A DNA stretch of 64,000 nt from Streptomyces himalayensis subsp. himalayensis (GTDB lineage: Bacteria > Actinomycetota > Actinomycetes > Streptomycetales > Streptomycetaceae). Shown here in pieces: positions 25,871-35,499 of this stretch. The first letter of the stretch is position 1. Each line of letters starts with the position of its first letter. The stretch covers positions 310,001-374,000 of the forward strand of contig NZ_JACEHE010000004.1 in NCBI RefSeq assembly GCF_013778455.1. Reading direction: 5' to 3'. The translations under genes were made by a program, and so were the position numbers. The notes under the pieces were generated by a model. It saw only the letters and a program-made list of their open reading frames with translations, was not told where the DNA came from and did no database searches.

Positions 25871-27014
25871 AGTCCGCTCCTCTCACCACCGCCGCCAGAC
25901 GCTCCAGCGCGGCCAGGCTGTGTCCCTCGACGAAAGCGTCCACGCTCGGCAGCGCCGCCGCCATACCGGCCGCCAGCGGTGCGTAACCGGGCCGGGCCTT
26001 CCGGGGATTGGCCCAGACGACCCGGTGCGCCAGCCGGTGCAGCCGCCGCATCTGGCCGGCCAGCAGCGCAGGGTCCCCGCGCTCCCAGCCGTCGGAGAGC
26101 ACGACGACGACCGCGCCGCGCGCCATGCCGCGCTGCCCCCACCGGTCGAGGAAGCCGCGAAGCATCTCGCCGAGCCGGGTGCCGCCGCGCCAGTCCGGTA
26201 CGGCGGCCGCGACCGCGTGCATCGCCATGTCGGGGTCCCGGTGGGCCAGTTCACGGGTGACCCGCGTCAGCCGGGTGCCGATCGTGAACACCTCCGTACG
26301 GGCGCGCTCCCGGGCCGGTGCGCCATGCGTGGCGGCGTGCGCGAACCGCAGCAACGCATCCGCGTACGGGGCCATCGAACCGCTGACGTCCACGAGCAGT
26401 ACCACCCGGCGCGGCCGGTCCGCCCGGGCGTGGCGGCGCAGCCGGGCGGGTTCCCCGCCGCGGCGCAGCATTTCCCGTACGGTCCGGCGCGGGTCGACGG
26501 TTCCGCGCCGCGCCGGGCGGAGGCGTGCGGTGCGCCGCGGCTCGCCGTGGAGCGCGAACGCGGCCAGCAGCCGCCGCAACTGGTCGCGTTCGGCCGCCGT
26601 CAGCTCGGCCAGGTCGCGGTGGCGCAGCACCTCGGTGGAGCTCGCCAGCGCGGCCGCCGGAGGAGCGTCCTGCTCGGTGCGTGGCGCGGGAGCAGGCGAG
26701 GGGCCCGTGTCCCGTACGACCAGCCGCAGCCGTGGCGGGGGAGTGGGACGCGGGAGACGGCCCCGCGCGTCGGGCCCGGGGCCGAAGTACGCGCCGAAGA
26801 CGCGGTCGTAGCGCTCCAGGTCGTCCCGGTTGCCGCACAGGGTGAGCCTCCCTGCCCAGTACACGTCGGAGCGCAGCCCCGGACGCAGGACATCCAGCGC
26901 GCCCAGGAACGCCTGGACACGGTCGGGCCCGGCGTCCACGCCGGCCGCACGCAGCGCGCGGGCGAACCCGACCAGTACCGCGGGGCCGTCGGCTGTCGTC
27001 GTCACCGTACTCAC
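25863..27014 (-). CDS. coxE: VWA-domain protein CoxE-like
   Basis: A 383-residue protein whose GTG start (27014) overlaps the upstream ATPase stop by 4 bases; the longer upstream frame is a shadow. The N-terminal 150 residues are the CoxE helical domain. The C-terminal half is a von Willebrand A domain with an intact metal-ion-dependent adhesion motif, DVSGSM, and later TRLGEM and VVVLSDGWERGD. MoxR ATPase/VWA pairs act as chaperones, and in Oligotropha CoxD and CoxE build the copper-molybdenum-sulfur cluster of CO dehydrogenase. Here the partner is the immediately upstream coxD-like gene. Cytosolic. The role in this form II enzyme is inferred. Confidence 0.9.
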   Translation of the reverse strand: MSTVTTTADGPAVLVGFARALRAAGVDAGPDRVQAFLGALDVLRPGLRSDVYWAGRLTLCGNRDDLERYDRVFGAYFGPGPDARGRLPRPTPPPRLRLVVRDTGPSPAPAPRTEQDAPPAAALASSTEVLRHRDLAELTAAERDQLRRLLAAFALHGEPRRTARLRPARRGTVDPRRTVREMLRRGGEPARLRRHARADRPRRVVLLVDVSGSMAPYADALLRFAHAATHGAPARERARTEVFTIGTRLTRVTRELAHRDPDMAMHAVAAAVPDWRGGTRLGEMLRGFLDRWGQRGMARGAVVVVLSDGWERGDPALLAGQMRRLHRLAHRVVWANPRKARPGYAPLAAGMAAALPSVDAFVEGHSLAALERLAAVVRGADYA

Positions 27015-27928
27015 GCCCCGCGTGCCGCCAGGATGGCGGTCATGTCGAGCCCGCGGGCGCGCTCGGCGTCCTCGCGGTACTTGAGTACCGATCCGAGCGT
27101 GGCCACCGCCAGTTCCGCGTCCAGCTCGGTGGCGCCCAGCGCGTCCAGGGCCTCGGCCCAGTCGATGGTCTCGGCCACACCGGGCGGCTTGAGCAGGTCC
27201 TCCGCGCGCAGGGCCTGCACCAGGGCCGTCACCTGCTCGGCGAGCCGCAGTGTCACGCCGGGAAGTCGTCTGCGGACGATGGCCAGTTCGCGGGCGAATC
27301 CGGGATGGTCGAACCAGTGGTACAGACAGCGCCGCTTCAGCGCGTCGTGCACCTCCCGGGTCCGGTTCGAGGTGAGCACCACGACCGGCGGGGACTCGGC
27401 GTACAGTGTGCCGAGTTCGGGGATCGTGACCGAGTACTCCGACAGCAGCTCGAGGAGAAAGGCCTCGAACTCGTCGTCCGCCCGGTCCACCTCGTCGACG
27501 AGCAGCACCGACGGCTGTGTCTCCAGGGCCCGCAGCAGGGGCCGGGCCACCAGGAACCGCCGGTCGTAGAGTTCGCCTTCCAGCCGGTCGGCGTCCGTGA
27601 TCCCGGCGGCCTCGGCGGCCCGCAGATGCAGCAGCTGCCGGGGGAAGTCCCAGTCGTACAGGGCCTGGGAGACGTCGATGCCCTCGTAGCACTGCAGCCG
27701 GATCAGCGGGGCGCCGAGTATCTGGGCGAGGGCGGACGCGAGCGAGGTCTTGCCCACGCCCGCGTCGCCCTCGCAGAAGATCGGCCGGTGCAGCTTCAGG
27801 GCCAGGAAGCAGGCGATGGCCAGCCCGTCGTCGACGAGATAACCGGTCTCCTCCAGCCGGGTCCGCACCTCGTCCGGACCGGTCGGCAGGCCCTCGCCGG
27901 CACCGCCTGCTGCTCGGCTCATCCGCAT
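27011..27928 (-). CDS. coxD: MoxR-family AAA ATPase CoxD-like
   Basis: A 305-residue AAA+ ATPase with Walker A GDAGVGKTS at about residues 56-64, Walker B LLVDEVDRAD near 145, and the MoxR-specific stretch LQCYEGIDVSQALYDWDFPRQLL. The ATG at 27928 or the internal one six bases later could be the start. MoxR ATPases work with VWA proteins as metal-centre chaperones; the coxE-like partner follows with a 4-base overlap. It comes 57 bases after the FAD subunit gene. It is the step that would activate the active site of the CoxL subunit, if this enzyme has a modified centre at all. Confidence 0.92.
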   Translation of the reverse strand: MRMSRAAGGAGEGLPTGPDEVRTRLEETGYLVDDGLAIACFLALKLHRPIFCEGDAGVGKTSLASALAQILGAPLIRLQCYEGIDVSQALYDWDFPRQLLHLRAAEAAGITDADRLEGELYDRRFLVARPLLRALETQPSVLLVDEVDRADDEFEAFLLELLSEYSVTIPELGTLYAESPPVVVLTSNRTREVHDALKRRCLYHWFDHPGFARELAIVRRRLPGVTLRLAEQVTALVQALRAEDLLKPPGVAETIDWAEALDALGATELDAELAVATLGSVLKYREDAERARGLDMTAILAARGA

Positions 27929-27984
27929 GTTCCGCTCATCGGCCCGTTCATCGGGGCGATCCGCTCATCCGTCCGATCGGCCCC

Positions 27985-28851
27985 TCACTCCATCCTGGCC
28001 GCGGCCAGGACCGCACGCCGCGTCAGAACTCGGGCGAGGTGCTCGCGGTACTCGGGCGACGCCGACACATCGGACGACGGGTGCGTGCCGTCCGCCGCGG
28101 CCTCGGCCGCCCGCGCCACCGGGTCCGGCTCGGCCGCGGCGCCCACCAGCGCCGCCTCCGTCGCCTCCGCACGCACCGGGGTCGTGCCCATGTTCGTCAG
28201 CCCGATACGGGACTCGGTGATACGGCCGTCGTCGCGCCGCACCATGGCCGCAACGCCGACGATCGCCCAGGACTGCGCGACCCGGTGGAACTTCTCGTAG
28301 TGGAAGCCCCAGCCGTCGGCCGCGGCCGTCTTCGGCAGGCGTACCTCCACCAGCAGTTCGTCCGGCTCCAGAGCGGTCTGGAGGTAGTCGGTGAAGAAGT
28401 CGCGCGCCGGAATGGTGCGCCGCCCCTGCGGACCAGCGGCGACCAGCTCGCCGTCGAGGGCCAGCACGACCGCGGGCAGATCGCTTGCGGGGTCGGCGTG
28501 AGCGAGTGAACCGCCCAGGGTGCCCCGGTGGCGTACGGCCGGATCGCCGACCTCGGCGGTCGCCTCGGCCAGCAGCCCGGCGTACTGCCGTACCAGCGGA
28601 TCGTGGATGACGGCGTGGTGCGTGGTCATCGCGCCGATGACCAGCTTGTCGCCGTCCTCGCGTACGCCGCGCAGCTCCGGGATCCGGCCGATGTCGACGA
28701 CGAGATCGGGGAAGGCGAGCCGCAGCCGCAGGATGGGCAGCAGGCTCTGGCCGCCGGCCAGGACTTTCGTCTCGCCCCGCGCGTCCGCGAGGGTGCGTAC
28801 GGCCTCGTCGACCGTCTCCGGCCTCGCATAGTCGAATGCCGCGGGAATCAT
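27985..28851 (-). CDS. coxM: FAD-binding subunit of molybdenum hydroxylase (CoxM)
   Basis: A 288-residue protein of the xanthine dehydrogenase FAD-binding family. Visible are the entry FDYARPETVDEAVRTL, the flavin motif AGGQSLLPILRLRLA (about 34-48), TTHHAVI and the second flavin motif GGSLAHADPASDLPA, followed by the C-terminal CO_deh_flav_C domain. The ATG (28851) overlaps the coxL stop by 4 bases, while the longer frame upstream is only the shadow of coxL. The subunit takes electrons from the 2Fe-2S subunit and hands them to a final acceptor. Part of a cytosolic (CoxLMS)2 complex. Confidence 0.94.
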   Translation of the reverse strand: MIPAAFDYARPETVDEAVRTLADARGETKVLAGGQSLLPILRLRLAFPDLVVDIGRIPELRGVREDGDKLVIGAMTTHHAVIHDPLVRQYAGLLAEATAEVGDPAVRHRGTLGGSLAHADPASDLPAVVLALDGELVAAGPQGRRTIPARDFFTDYLQTALEPDELLVEVRLPKTAAADGWGFHYEKFHRVAQSWAIVGVAAMVRRDDGRITESRIGLTNMGTTPVRAEATEAALVGAAAEPDPVARAAEAAADGTHPSSDVSASPEYREHLARVLTRRAVLAAARME

Positions 28852-31241
28852 ACCGTGGCCTCCTTCGCTGCCCGCGCCTGCCTGATGGCCTGCCAGACCC
28901 GCTGTGGAGCGCAGGGCATCGGCACGTCCGTGACGCCGAGCGGCCGCAGCGCGTCGACGATCGCGTTCACGACGGCCGGGGTCGAGGCGATGGTGCCCGC
29001 CTCGCCGACTCCCTTGACGCCGAGCGGGTTGGAGGCGGCCGGGGTCTCGGTCCGGTCGGTGACGAATTCGGGCAGGTCCGGGGCGCCGGGCACCAGGTAG
29101 TCCGCCATCGTGCCGGAGACCAGGTTGCCCTCCTCGTCGTACACCGCCTCCTCGTACAGCGCCTGCGCGATGCCCTGCGCCAGGCCGCCGTGCACCTGCC
29201 CCTCGACGATCATCGGGTTGATCACGCGGCCCACGTCGTCCACGCAGACGTAGGACCGGATCCGCACGTGCCCTGTCTCGGTGTCGACCTCGACCGCGCA
29301 CAGGTGGGTGCCGTGCGGATACGAGAAGTTCTCCGGGTCGAGCAGATGCTCGGCGTTGATCGTCGGCTCCATGCCGTCCGGCAGGTCGTGCGACGAGAAC
29401 GTCTCGAACGCGATCTCCTGGATGGTCTTGCGCGCCTCCGGGGAGCCCTTCACGGAGAAGACACCGTCCTTGAAGTCCAGGTCCCCTTCGCTGGCCTCCA
29501 GCAGATGTGCGGCCACCTTCCGGGCCTTGGCCACCACTTTCTTGGCCGCGTGATGCACCGCGGCGCCGCCGACCACCAGCGAGCGGGAGCCGTAGGTGTC
29601 CATGCCCTGCGGGGAGGTCAGCGTGTCGCCGTGCAGTACCTCGACGTCCTCGAAGGGCACCCCGAGCACGTCCGCGGCGATCTGGCTCCAGGAGGTGACA
29701 TGCCCCTGCCCGTGCGGGCTGGTGCCGGTGACCACCTCGACCTTGCCGGTCGGCAGCATCCGGATGCTCGCCGCCTCCCAGCCGCCCGCCGCATAGCGCA
29801 GATCGCGCAGCACCCGGCTCGGCGCCAGACCGCACATCTCGGTGTACGTCGACACGCCGATGCCCAGCCGCACCGCGTCACCGCTCTCGTTGCGTTTCTG
29901 CTGCTCGGCACGCAGGTCGTCGTATCCGAAGCGGGCGAGGGCCTTCTCGGTGGCAGCCTCGTAGTTGCCGCTGTCGTAGGTGAGGCCCGCGATCGTCGTG
30001 TACGGGAACTCGTTGTGCTCGATCCAGTTGCGGCGGCGCAGCTCCACCGGGTCGAGGTCGAGTTCGGCCGCGAGCTCGTCCATGATCCGTTCGATGGCGA
30101 ACGTCGCCTCGGGCCGGCCGGCGCCCCGGTAGGCATCGGTGGGCGTCTTGGTCGTGAAGACGCCGGTACAGGTGAAGGAGTACGCGTCCATCTTGTAGAT
30201 CGCCGGGTACATGAACGCGCCCAGGATCGGGATCCCCGGCGTGACCAGCATCAGATACGCGCCCATGTCCGCCAGCAGGTCGACCTTCAGGCCGAGCAGC
30301 TTGCCCTCGCGGGTCGCGGCGACCTCGATGTCCTGGATCTGGGCGCGGCCGTGGTGCGTGGCCAGATAGCCCTCGGAGCGGGACTCGGTCCACTTCACGG
30401 GCCTGCCCAGCTTCCGGGCGACGGCCAGCGCCAGCGCCTCCTCGCCGTACACCTGCAGCTTGGAACCGAAACCGCCGCCTACGTCCGGCGCGATCACCCG
30501 CAGCTTGTGCTCGGGGACGCCGGTGACGACGGACAGCATGATGCGCAGGATGTGCGGGATCTGCGTGGCGGAGTAGAGGGTGTACTCGCCGGAGGCGGCC
30601 TGCGGGCTTACGACGACGGCACGGGGTTCCATGGCGTTGGGGATCAGCCGCTGGTGCGTGTAGCGGCGCTTCAGGACGACATCCGCCCGTGCCCTGACCT
30701 CGTCGTAGTTCAGCCCGGTGGCCAGGGGCCAGACGTAGCAGCGGTTGGTGCCCTTGTCGGAGTGGACCAGCGGGGCGTCGTCGGCGAGGGCGTCCTCCAG
30801 GTCGAGGACCGGGGGCAGCGGTGTGTAGTCGACCTCGACGGCCTCCAGGGCGTCGGCCGCCGCGTACCGGTCGCGTGCGACGACGACGGCCACCGGGTCA
30901 CCGGCGTAGCGGACCTCGTCGACGGCGATCGGCGGGTGGTCGGGCAGGACGATGTCCTCGGTCACGGGCCAGGCGCAGGGGAGCGAGCCGAGCCCCTCGG
31001 CGAGATCGCGGCCGCTGAAGGCGGCGATGACTCCTGGGCGTTCCCGGGCGGGCGCGACATCGACGCGGTCGATCCGCGCGTGGGCCATCGGGCTGCGCAG
31101 GATCGCCATGTGGAGCAGTCCGGGCACCGTGATGTTGTCGGTCCAGTTGGTCTGTCCCGTGACGAGACGGGCGTCCTCCTTGCGGGGGCGGGCGCGGCCG
31201 ACTTCGCGCTGGTCCACGCGGTCGGTGAGCTGGTCGGTCAT
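28848..31241 (-). CDS. coxL: Molybdopterin-binding large subunit, form II CoxL
   Basis: A 797-residue protein of the xanthine oxidase large-subunit family, from ATG 31241 overlapping the coxS stop by 4 bases. The N-terminal hammerhead domain (about 25-135) and the molybdopterin-binding domain are complete, with [38 protein letters not shown] and [11 protein letters not shown]. The active-site loop reads AYRGAGR. Genuine form I CO dehydrogenases carry AYRCSFR with the copper-binding cysteine, so this is a form II enzyme. Form II members are common in soil bacteria and their substrate is not settled; aldehydes, purines or aromatic heterocycles are possible. No bound-substrate gene clue is present in the operon. 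Confidence 0.93.
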   Translation of the reverse strand: MTDQLTDRVDQREVGRARPRKEDARLVTGQTNWTDNITVPGLLHMAILRSPMAHARIDRVDVAPARERPGVIAAFSGRDLAEGLGSLPCAWPVTEDIVLPDHPPIAVDEVRYAGDPVAVVVARDRYAAADALEAVEVDYTPLPPVLDLEDALADDAPLVHSDKGTNRCYVWPLATGLNYDEVRARADVVLKRRYTHQRLIPNAMEPRAVVVSPQAASGEYTLYSATQIPHILRIMLSVVTGVPEHKLRVIAPDVGGGFGSKLQVYGEEALALAVARKLGRPVKWTESRSEGYLATHHGRAQIQDIEVAATREGKLLGLKVDLLADMGAYLMLVTPGIPILGAFMYPAIYKMDAYSFTCTGVFTTKTPTDAYRGAGRPEATFAIERIMDELAAELDLDPVELRRRNWIEHNEFPYTTIAGLTYDSGNYEAATEKALARFGYDDLRAEQQKRNESGDAVRLGIGVSTYTEMCGLAPSRVLRDLRYAAGGWEAASIRMLPTGKVEVVTGTSPHGQGHVTSWSQIAADVLGVPFEDVEVLHGDTLTSPQGMDTYGSRSLVVGGAAVHHAAKKVVAKARKVAAHLLEASEGDLDFKDGVFSVKGSPEARKTIQEIAFETFSSHDLPDGMEPTINAEHLLDPENFSYPHGTHLCAVEVDTETGHVRIRSYVCVDDVGRVINPMIVEGQVHGGLAQGIAQALYEEAVYDEEGNLVSGTMADYLVPGAPDLPEFVTDRTETPAASNPLGVKGVGEAGTIASTPAVVNAIVDALRPLGVTDVPMPCAPQRVWQAIRQARAAKEATV

Positions 31242-31765
31242 ACGGCCGCCTCCTTGACCGAGGTCTCCTGACCTTTCTCCTGACCTGAACCTGTGCCGTG
31301 CGCGGAGCCGTTGCCCGCGGCGGCGAGGACCGCGTTCACGATGTTCTGGTAGCCGGTGCACCGGCAGAGGTTGCCCTCCAGCCCGAGGCGCACCTCGTCG
31401 GCGGTCGGGTGGGGGTTCTCCTCGAGCAGATCCCGGGCAGCCATGATCATCCCGGGTGTGCAGAAGCCGCACTGCAGCGCGTGCTGCTCGTGGAACGCCT
31501 TCTGGAGCGGATGCCAGTCGCCGTCCGTGGCGAGGCCCTGGATCGTCGTGACGGCGCATCCGTCGGCCTGGACGGCAAGTACCGTGCAGCTCTTGACGCT
31601 CTCTCCGTCCAGGTCGACCGTGCACGCCCCGCAGTTGGTCGTGTCGCAGCCCACGGGGGTGCCGGTCAGGCCCAGCCGGTCGCGCAGATAGTGGACGAGG
31701 AGCAGCCGGGGTTCCACATCGTCCTCGTACGTCGTGCCGTCCACCTTCACCGAAATGCGGGTCAT
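31238..31765 (-). CDS. coxS: 2Fe-2S small subunit of molybdenum hydroxylase (CoxS)
   Basis: A 175-residue iron-sulfur protein. The plant-type ferredoxin cluster ligands are in [12 protein letters not shown] followed by SCTVLA, and the second cluster is in [10 protein letters not shown] with [12 protein letters not shown]. The extra Lys/Glu/Gly-rich 25 residues at the C-terminus are longer than in most CoxS. ATG 31765 is preceded on the minus strand by GGGAGGAC. It is the first gene of the operon coxS-coxL-coxM-coxD-coxE-xdhC-coxG. A GTGA-N6-TCAC palindrome lies about 50 bases upstream. It passes electrons from molybdenum to the FAD subunit. Confidence 0.95.
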   Translation of the reverse strand: MTRISVKVDGTTYEDDVEPRLLLVHYLRDRLGLTGTPVGCDTTNCGACTVDLDGESVKSCTVLAVQADGCAVTTIQGLATDGDWHPLQKAFHEQHALQCGFCTPGMIMAARDLLEENPHPTADEVRLGLEGNLCRCTGYQNIVNAVLAAAGNGSAHGTGSGQEKGQETSVKEAAV

Positions 31766-32114
31766 ATGTGTCCTCCCAGAGGACCGGGCGAGGGGTATCA
31801 GCTGTCTGGACGTGATGTACGTCACTCTAGGACCGGCCCGTGGGGGGCGCGAGTGTTGCGGCAGGCATTTCCCCGGCGCCGGGGAGCGCAGTTGGGCCAA
31901 GCGGCGGCGGCTGACGCGGGGGCAGAAGAAGGGGCTCTGTGGTGTCGTGCGTGGCTGGGGGAGGGGGCCGGCGGGGCCTGTTGCGAGGGCATGATTGTCA
32001 TGTACGGTGCACCCGCTCCCGCATGGCTCAACCACTCGTCGACCCCTCGGGTCTACGCGCGAAGACCCGAGACCCGCACCGCTCCTTCCCCCACCCCTCA
32101 CGGAGGTATGCCGG
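31766..32114. other. Divergent intergenic region, 349 bases
   Basis: Lies between coxS (minus) and the secreted-protein gene (plus). It holds the GTGA-N6-TCAC site at 31812-31825. The middle (31860-32000) is G-rich without a believable gene. A GGAGG site at 32102-32106 serves ATG 32115. Confidence 0.5.
31812..31825. promoter_or_regulatory. CRP/FNR-like palindrome upstream of coxS
   Basis: GTGATGTACGTCAC is a perfect GTGA-N6-TCAC palindrome, the core of CRP-family sites (TGTGA-N6-TCACA). It is centred 53 bases upstream of the coxS start. The family of the regulator is inferred from the motif only. Confidence 0.45.
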
Positions 32115-33590
32115 ATGCTCGGATCCAGAAGATCCCGCCACAGATTCTCTGTCACCGCGGTCCTGGTCGCCTGCGGACTGCTGTCCTGGGGCACGGCCGC
32201 GGGCACGGCAGGCGCCGCCCGGGCAGATACGGCGTCCACGCAGTCCGCCTCGGCTGCCGCGGCCATCCCCCACCGCGTCCTCTTCGACAACTCCAAGGCC
32301 GAGACCGCCGGCAACGCCGACTGGATCATCAGCACCAGCCAGCCCGACCCGCTCGCCCAGGACTCCACCCCCACGGCGGAGACCGACTGGACCGGTGCCC
32401 TCTCCTCCTGGGGCGTCGCCCTGCAGCAGACCGGCAACTACTCGCTCAAGACGCTGCCTTCGGGCAGCACCATCACCTACGGCACGTCCGCGGCGCTCGA
32501 CCTGCAGAACTTCGACACCTTCGTGCTGCCCGAACCGAACGTCCTGCTCACCAGCGCCGAGAAGACAGCCGTGATGAACTTCGTGAAGAACGGCGGCGGG
32601 CTCTTCGTCATCCCGAACCACAGCGGCGCCGACCGCAACAACGACGGCTACGACGGCGTCGAGGTCGTCAACGACCTGATGAGCAACAACAGCGTCGACA
32701 GCACCAACCCCTTCGGCTTCACCGTCGACTCCCTCAGCATCAGCAGCGAGAACCCCAAGGCCATCACGGACACCGCCGACCCGGTGCTCAACGGATCCTT
32801 CGGCAAGGTCACCGGCAGCATCATCCGCAGCGGTACGACCGTCACCCTGAGCCCGTCCGCGAACTCCTCCGTCAAGGGCCTGGTCTACCGCCCCGGCTAC
32901 TCGGGCAACACCGGCGCCTTCTTTGCGACGAGCACCTTCGGCAGCGGCCGTGTCGCGTTCTGGGGAGACAGCTCACCCATCGACGACGGCACCGGCCAGT
33001 CCGGCAACACGCTCTACGACGGCTGGAACGACACCGCCGGCACCAACGCCGAGCTCGCCCTCAACGCGACCGAGTGGCTGTCGGGGGGCGAGGGCGACGG
33101 CGGGGGCGGCGGCACCAGCTGCACGGCCCGTCAACTGCTCACCAACCCCGGTTTCGAGTCCGGCGCCACCTCCTGGTCCGCCACCAGCGGTGTCATCACC
33201 AACGACTCCGGCCAGGCCGCCCGCACCGGCTCGTACAAGGCCTGGCTCTCCGGATACGGCTCCGCGCACACCGACACCCTGTCCCAGTCGGTGACCATCC
33301 CGTCCGGCTGCTCGGCGGCCCTCAGCTTCTATCTGCACATCGACACGGCCGAGACCACGACCACCACGGCCTACGACACCCTGAAGGTCCAGGTACTCAA
33401 CAGCAGCGGCACGGTCCTGTCCACCATGGCCACGTACTCCAACCTCAACGCCGCGACCGGCTACACCCGCCGGAGCTTCGACCTCAGCGCCTACGCCGGC
33501 CAGACGGTCACGCTGAAGTTCACCGGCACCGAAGGCTCCGTCCTGCAGACGTCCTTCGTCATCGACGACACGGCCCTCGACGTGAGCTGA
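32115..33590 (+). CDS. Secreted protein with GATase1-like and carbohydrate-binding-like domains
   Basis: A 491-residue exported protein. ATG 32115 is 8 bases after GGAGG; the ATG at 32108 is out of frame and too close. The signal peptide ends near residue 36 (GAARADTA). Residues 50-320 form a domain beginning [18 protein letters not shown], with [21 protein letters not shown] and [17 protein letters not shown]; this looks like the GATase1-like/DUF4350 fold of putative hydrolases. A Gly-rich linker (340-350) is followed by a C-terminal beta module (352-491: [19 protein letters not shown] to [11 protein letters not shown]) typical of secreted streptomycete proteases and glycosidases. No catalytic residues can be assigned. 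The gene stands alone and converges with pgm. Confidence 0.75.
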   Translation: MLGSRRSRHRFSVTAVLVACGLLSWGTAAGTAGAARADTASTQSASAAAAIPHRVLFDNSKAETAGNADWIISTSQPDPLAQDSTPTAETDWTGALSSWGVALQQTGNYSLKTLPSGSTITYGTSAALDLQNFDTFVLPEPNVLLTSAEKTAVMNFVKNGGGLFVIPNHSGADRNNDGYDGVEVVNDLMSNNSVDSTNPFGFTVDSLSISSENPKAITDTADPVLNGSFGKVTGSIIRSGTTVTLSPSANSSVKGLVYRPGYSGNTGAFFATSTFGSGRVAFWGDSSPIDDGTGQSGNTLYDGWNDTAGTNAELALNATEWLSGGEGDGGGGGTSCTARQLLTNPGFESGATSWSATSGVITNDSGQAARTGSYKAWLSGYGSAHTDTLSQSVTIPSGCSAALSFYLHIDTAETTTTTAYDTLKVQVLNSSGTVLSTMATYSNLNAATGYTRRSFDLSAYAGQTVTLKFTGTEGSVLQTSFVIDDTALDVS

Positions 33591-33607
33591 CAAGTCGTCA
33601 CGCAGGT

Positions 33608-33639
33608 GGGGGCCGGGATTGCAGGACCCGGCCCCCTTT
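33608..33639. terminator. Bidirectional terminator hairpin
   Basis: GGGGGCCGGG (33608-33617), 9-base loop, CCCGGCCCCC (33627-33636), then TTT. It lies between the convergent secreted-protein gene and pgm. Confidence 0.78.
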
Positions 33640-33643
33640 CGCG

Positions 33644-35284
33644 TCAGCTGCCCAGCGCCGCCGAGACCACGCCCTTCGCCTCCTCCTGCACCTGCGCGAG
33701 GTGCTCGGATCCCAGGAACGACTCGGCATAGATCTTGTAGACGTCCTCGGTGCCCGACGGGCGGGCCGCAAACCAGGCGTTGGGGGTGGTCACCTTGATG
33801 CCGCCGATGGACGCTCCGTTGCCGGGCGCCTCGGTGAGCACGGCGGTGACCGGCTCCCCGGCGAGCGTGTCCGCGGTGACCTGCTCCGGCGAGAGCTTGG
33901 CGAGGACGGCCTTCTCCTCGCGGGACGCGGGCGCGTCGATACGGGCGTACGCGGGCTCGCCGAAGCTCTCGGCCAGCATGGCATAGTGCTCCGATGGCGT
34001 CTTCTCGGTGACCGCCAGGATCTCGGAGGCGAGCAGGGCCAGGATGATGCCGTCCTTGTCGGTGGTCCACACGGAGCCGTCGCGGCGCAGGAACGACGCA
34101 CCGGCCGACTCCTCGCCGCCGAAGCCGATGGAGCCTCCGACCAGCCCGTCCACGAACCACTTGAAGCCGACGGGAACCTCGACCAGGTCACGGCCCAGGT
34201 CGGAGGCCACCCGGTCGATCATGCTCGACGACACCAGCGTCTTGCCGATGCCGGCGTCGGCGGGCCACTGGTCGCGGTGGGTGTAGAGGTAGGCGATGGC
34301 CGCGGCGAGATAGTGATTGGGGTTCATCAGACCGCCGTCCGGCGTGACGATGCCGTGCCGGTCGGCATCGGCGTCGTTGCCGGTGGAGATCTGGAAGCGG
34401 TCGCGCTGCTGGATGAGCGAGGCCATCGCGTAAGGCGACGAGCAGTCCATACGGATCTTGCCGTCCCAGTCCAGCGTCATGAACCGCCAGGCGGGGTCCG
34501 TCAGCGGGTTGACCACTGTCAGATCCAGCCGGTGCTGCTCGGCGATCCGGCCCCAGTACGCGACCGACGCCCCGCCCAGCGGGTCGGCGCCGATGCGCAC
34601 GCCCGCCGCGCGCACCGCATCCAGGTCCAGCACGCTCGGCAGGTCCTCGACATAGGCGCCGAGGAAGTCGTACCGCCTGGTGGTGGGCGCCGCCAGGGCC
34701 TGAGTGTAGGGAAGCCGCCGGACCTCCTTCAGGCCGCCGGCGATGATCTCGTTGGCGCGGTCCTGGATCCAGGACGTGGCCTCGGAACCGGCCGGGCCGC
34801 CGTTCGGCGGGTTGTACTTGAAGCCGCCGTCGGAGGGCGGGTTGTGCGAGGGGGTGACCACGACGCCGTCCGCGAGGCCCGCTCTGCGGGCGCGGTTGTG
34901 GGTGAGGATGGCGTGCGACACGGCCGGGGTGGGCGTGTAGCCGTCGGCGGTGTCGATGAGCACCGTCACGCCGTTCGCGGCGAACACCTCGATGGCCGTG
35001 ACCTTGGCCGGTTCGGACAGCGCATGGGTGTCGGCGCCGAGGAACAGCGGCCCGTCGGTGCCCTGACGGGCCCGGTACTCGCAGATGGCCTGGCTCGTCG
35101 CCGCGATGTGGTCCTCGTTGAAGGCCGTGGAGAGCGACGATCCGCGGTGGCCGGACGTGCCGAAGGCCACGCGTTGACCCGGCTCGGCCGGGTCGGGGTG
35201 CAGCGCGTAGTACGCGGTCACCAGCCGGGCGACATCGATGAGGTCCTCTGGCTGGGCCGGCTGCCCCGCCCGCTCGTGCTGCAT
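33644..35284 (-). CDS. pgm: Alpha-D-glucose phosphate-specific phosphoglucomutase
   Basis: A 546-residue protein, the same length as E. coli Pgm. The phosphoserine loop is [13 protein letters not shown]; the magnesium site is in [12 protein letters not shown]; the sugar-binding loop is [12 protein letters not shown]; and the C-terminal phosphate-binding motif [16 protein letters not shown] is present. Start ATG 35284 is chosen because the following [26 protein letters not shown] matches the family N-terminus. It interconverts alpha-glucose 1-phosphate and glucose 6-phosphate in the cytosol, supporting glycogen, trehalose and nucleotide-sugar synthesis. It shares a terminator zone with the convergent upstream neighbour and is divergent from the GntR-type regulator. 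Confidence 0.96.
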   Translation of the reverse strand: MQHERAGQPAQPEDLIDVARLVTAYYALHPDPAEPGQRVAFGTSGHRGSSLSTAFNEDHIAATSQAICEYRARQGTDGPLFLGADTHALSEPAKVTAIEVFAANGVTVLIDTADGYTPTPAVSHAILTHNRARRAGLADGVVVTPSHNPPSDGGFKYNPPNGGPAGSEATSWIQDRANEIIAGGLKEVRRLPYTQALAAPTTRRYDFLGAYVEDLPSVLDLDAVRAAGVRIGADPLGGASVAYWGRIAEQHRLDLTVVNPLTDPAWRFMTLDWDGKIRMDCSSPYAMASLIQQRDRFQISTGNDADADRHGIVTPDGGLMNPNHYLAAAIAYLYTHRDQWPADAGIGKTLVSSSMIDRVASDLGRDLVEVPVGFKWFVDGLVGGSIGFGGEESAGASFLRRDGSVWTTDKDGIILALLASEILAVTEKTPSEHYAMLAESFGEPAYARIDAPASREEKAVLAKLSPEQVTADTLAGEPVTAVLTEAPGNGASIGGIKVTTPNAWFAARPSGTEDVYKIYAESFLGSEHLAQVQEEAKGVVSAALGS

Positions 35285-35462
35285 GAGCCCGCTCCTCCGC
35301 GTCGGTTGTGCGTTCGGTTGTGGGCCCATTTTCCCGGTTCCCTGGCGTGCTCCGCGAGTGCGCCCCGGCCGGTCCGCGAGTGGGCGGGGGGCGTGTTCCA
35401 GGAAACCGAGGCCCACGGCCCCATGGAAATGAATGGAAATGAACGGCAACGCATACGAACCC

Positions 35463-35492
35463 TTGACAGCTTCGTCCGGGCACCAGGAGTAT
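35463..35492 (+). promoter_or_regulatory. Predicted promoter placing the transcription start on GTG 35500
   Basis: TTGACA (35463-35468, perfect -35) and GAGTAT (35487-35492) are 18 bases apart. The expected start of transcription, 7-8 bases downstream of the -10 box, coincides with the GTG at 35500, so the mRNA may be leaderless. An AGGAG at 35484-35488 could be a ribosome site but overlaps the -10 element. Confidence 0.5.
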
Positions 35493-35499
35493 CACTCCC

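Noticed and set aside
28852..29835. Extended frame upstream of coxM
   Set aside because: Arg/Gly-rich shadow of coxL; the family N-terminus begins at ATG 28851 with a 4-base overlap.
24006..31765. Annotating the operon as aerobic CO dehydrogenase
   Set aside because: The AYRCSFR motif of form I CoxL is absent; AYRGAGR marks form II, whose activity is uncertain.
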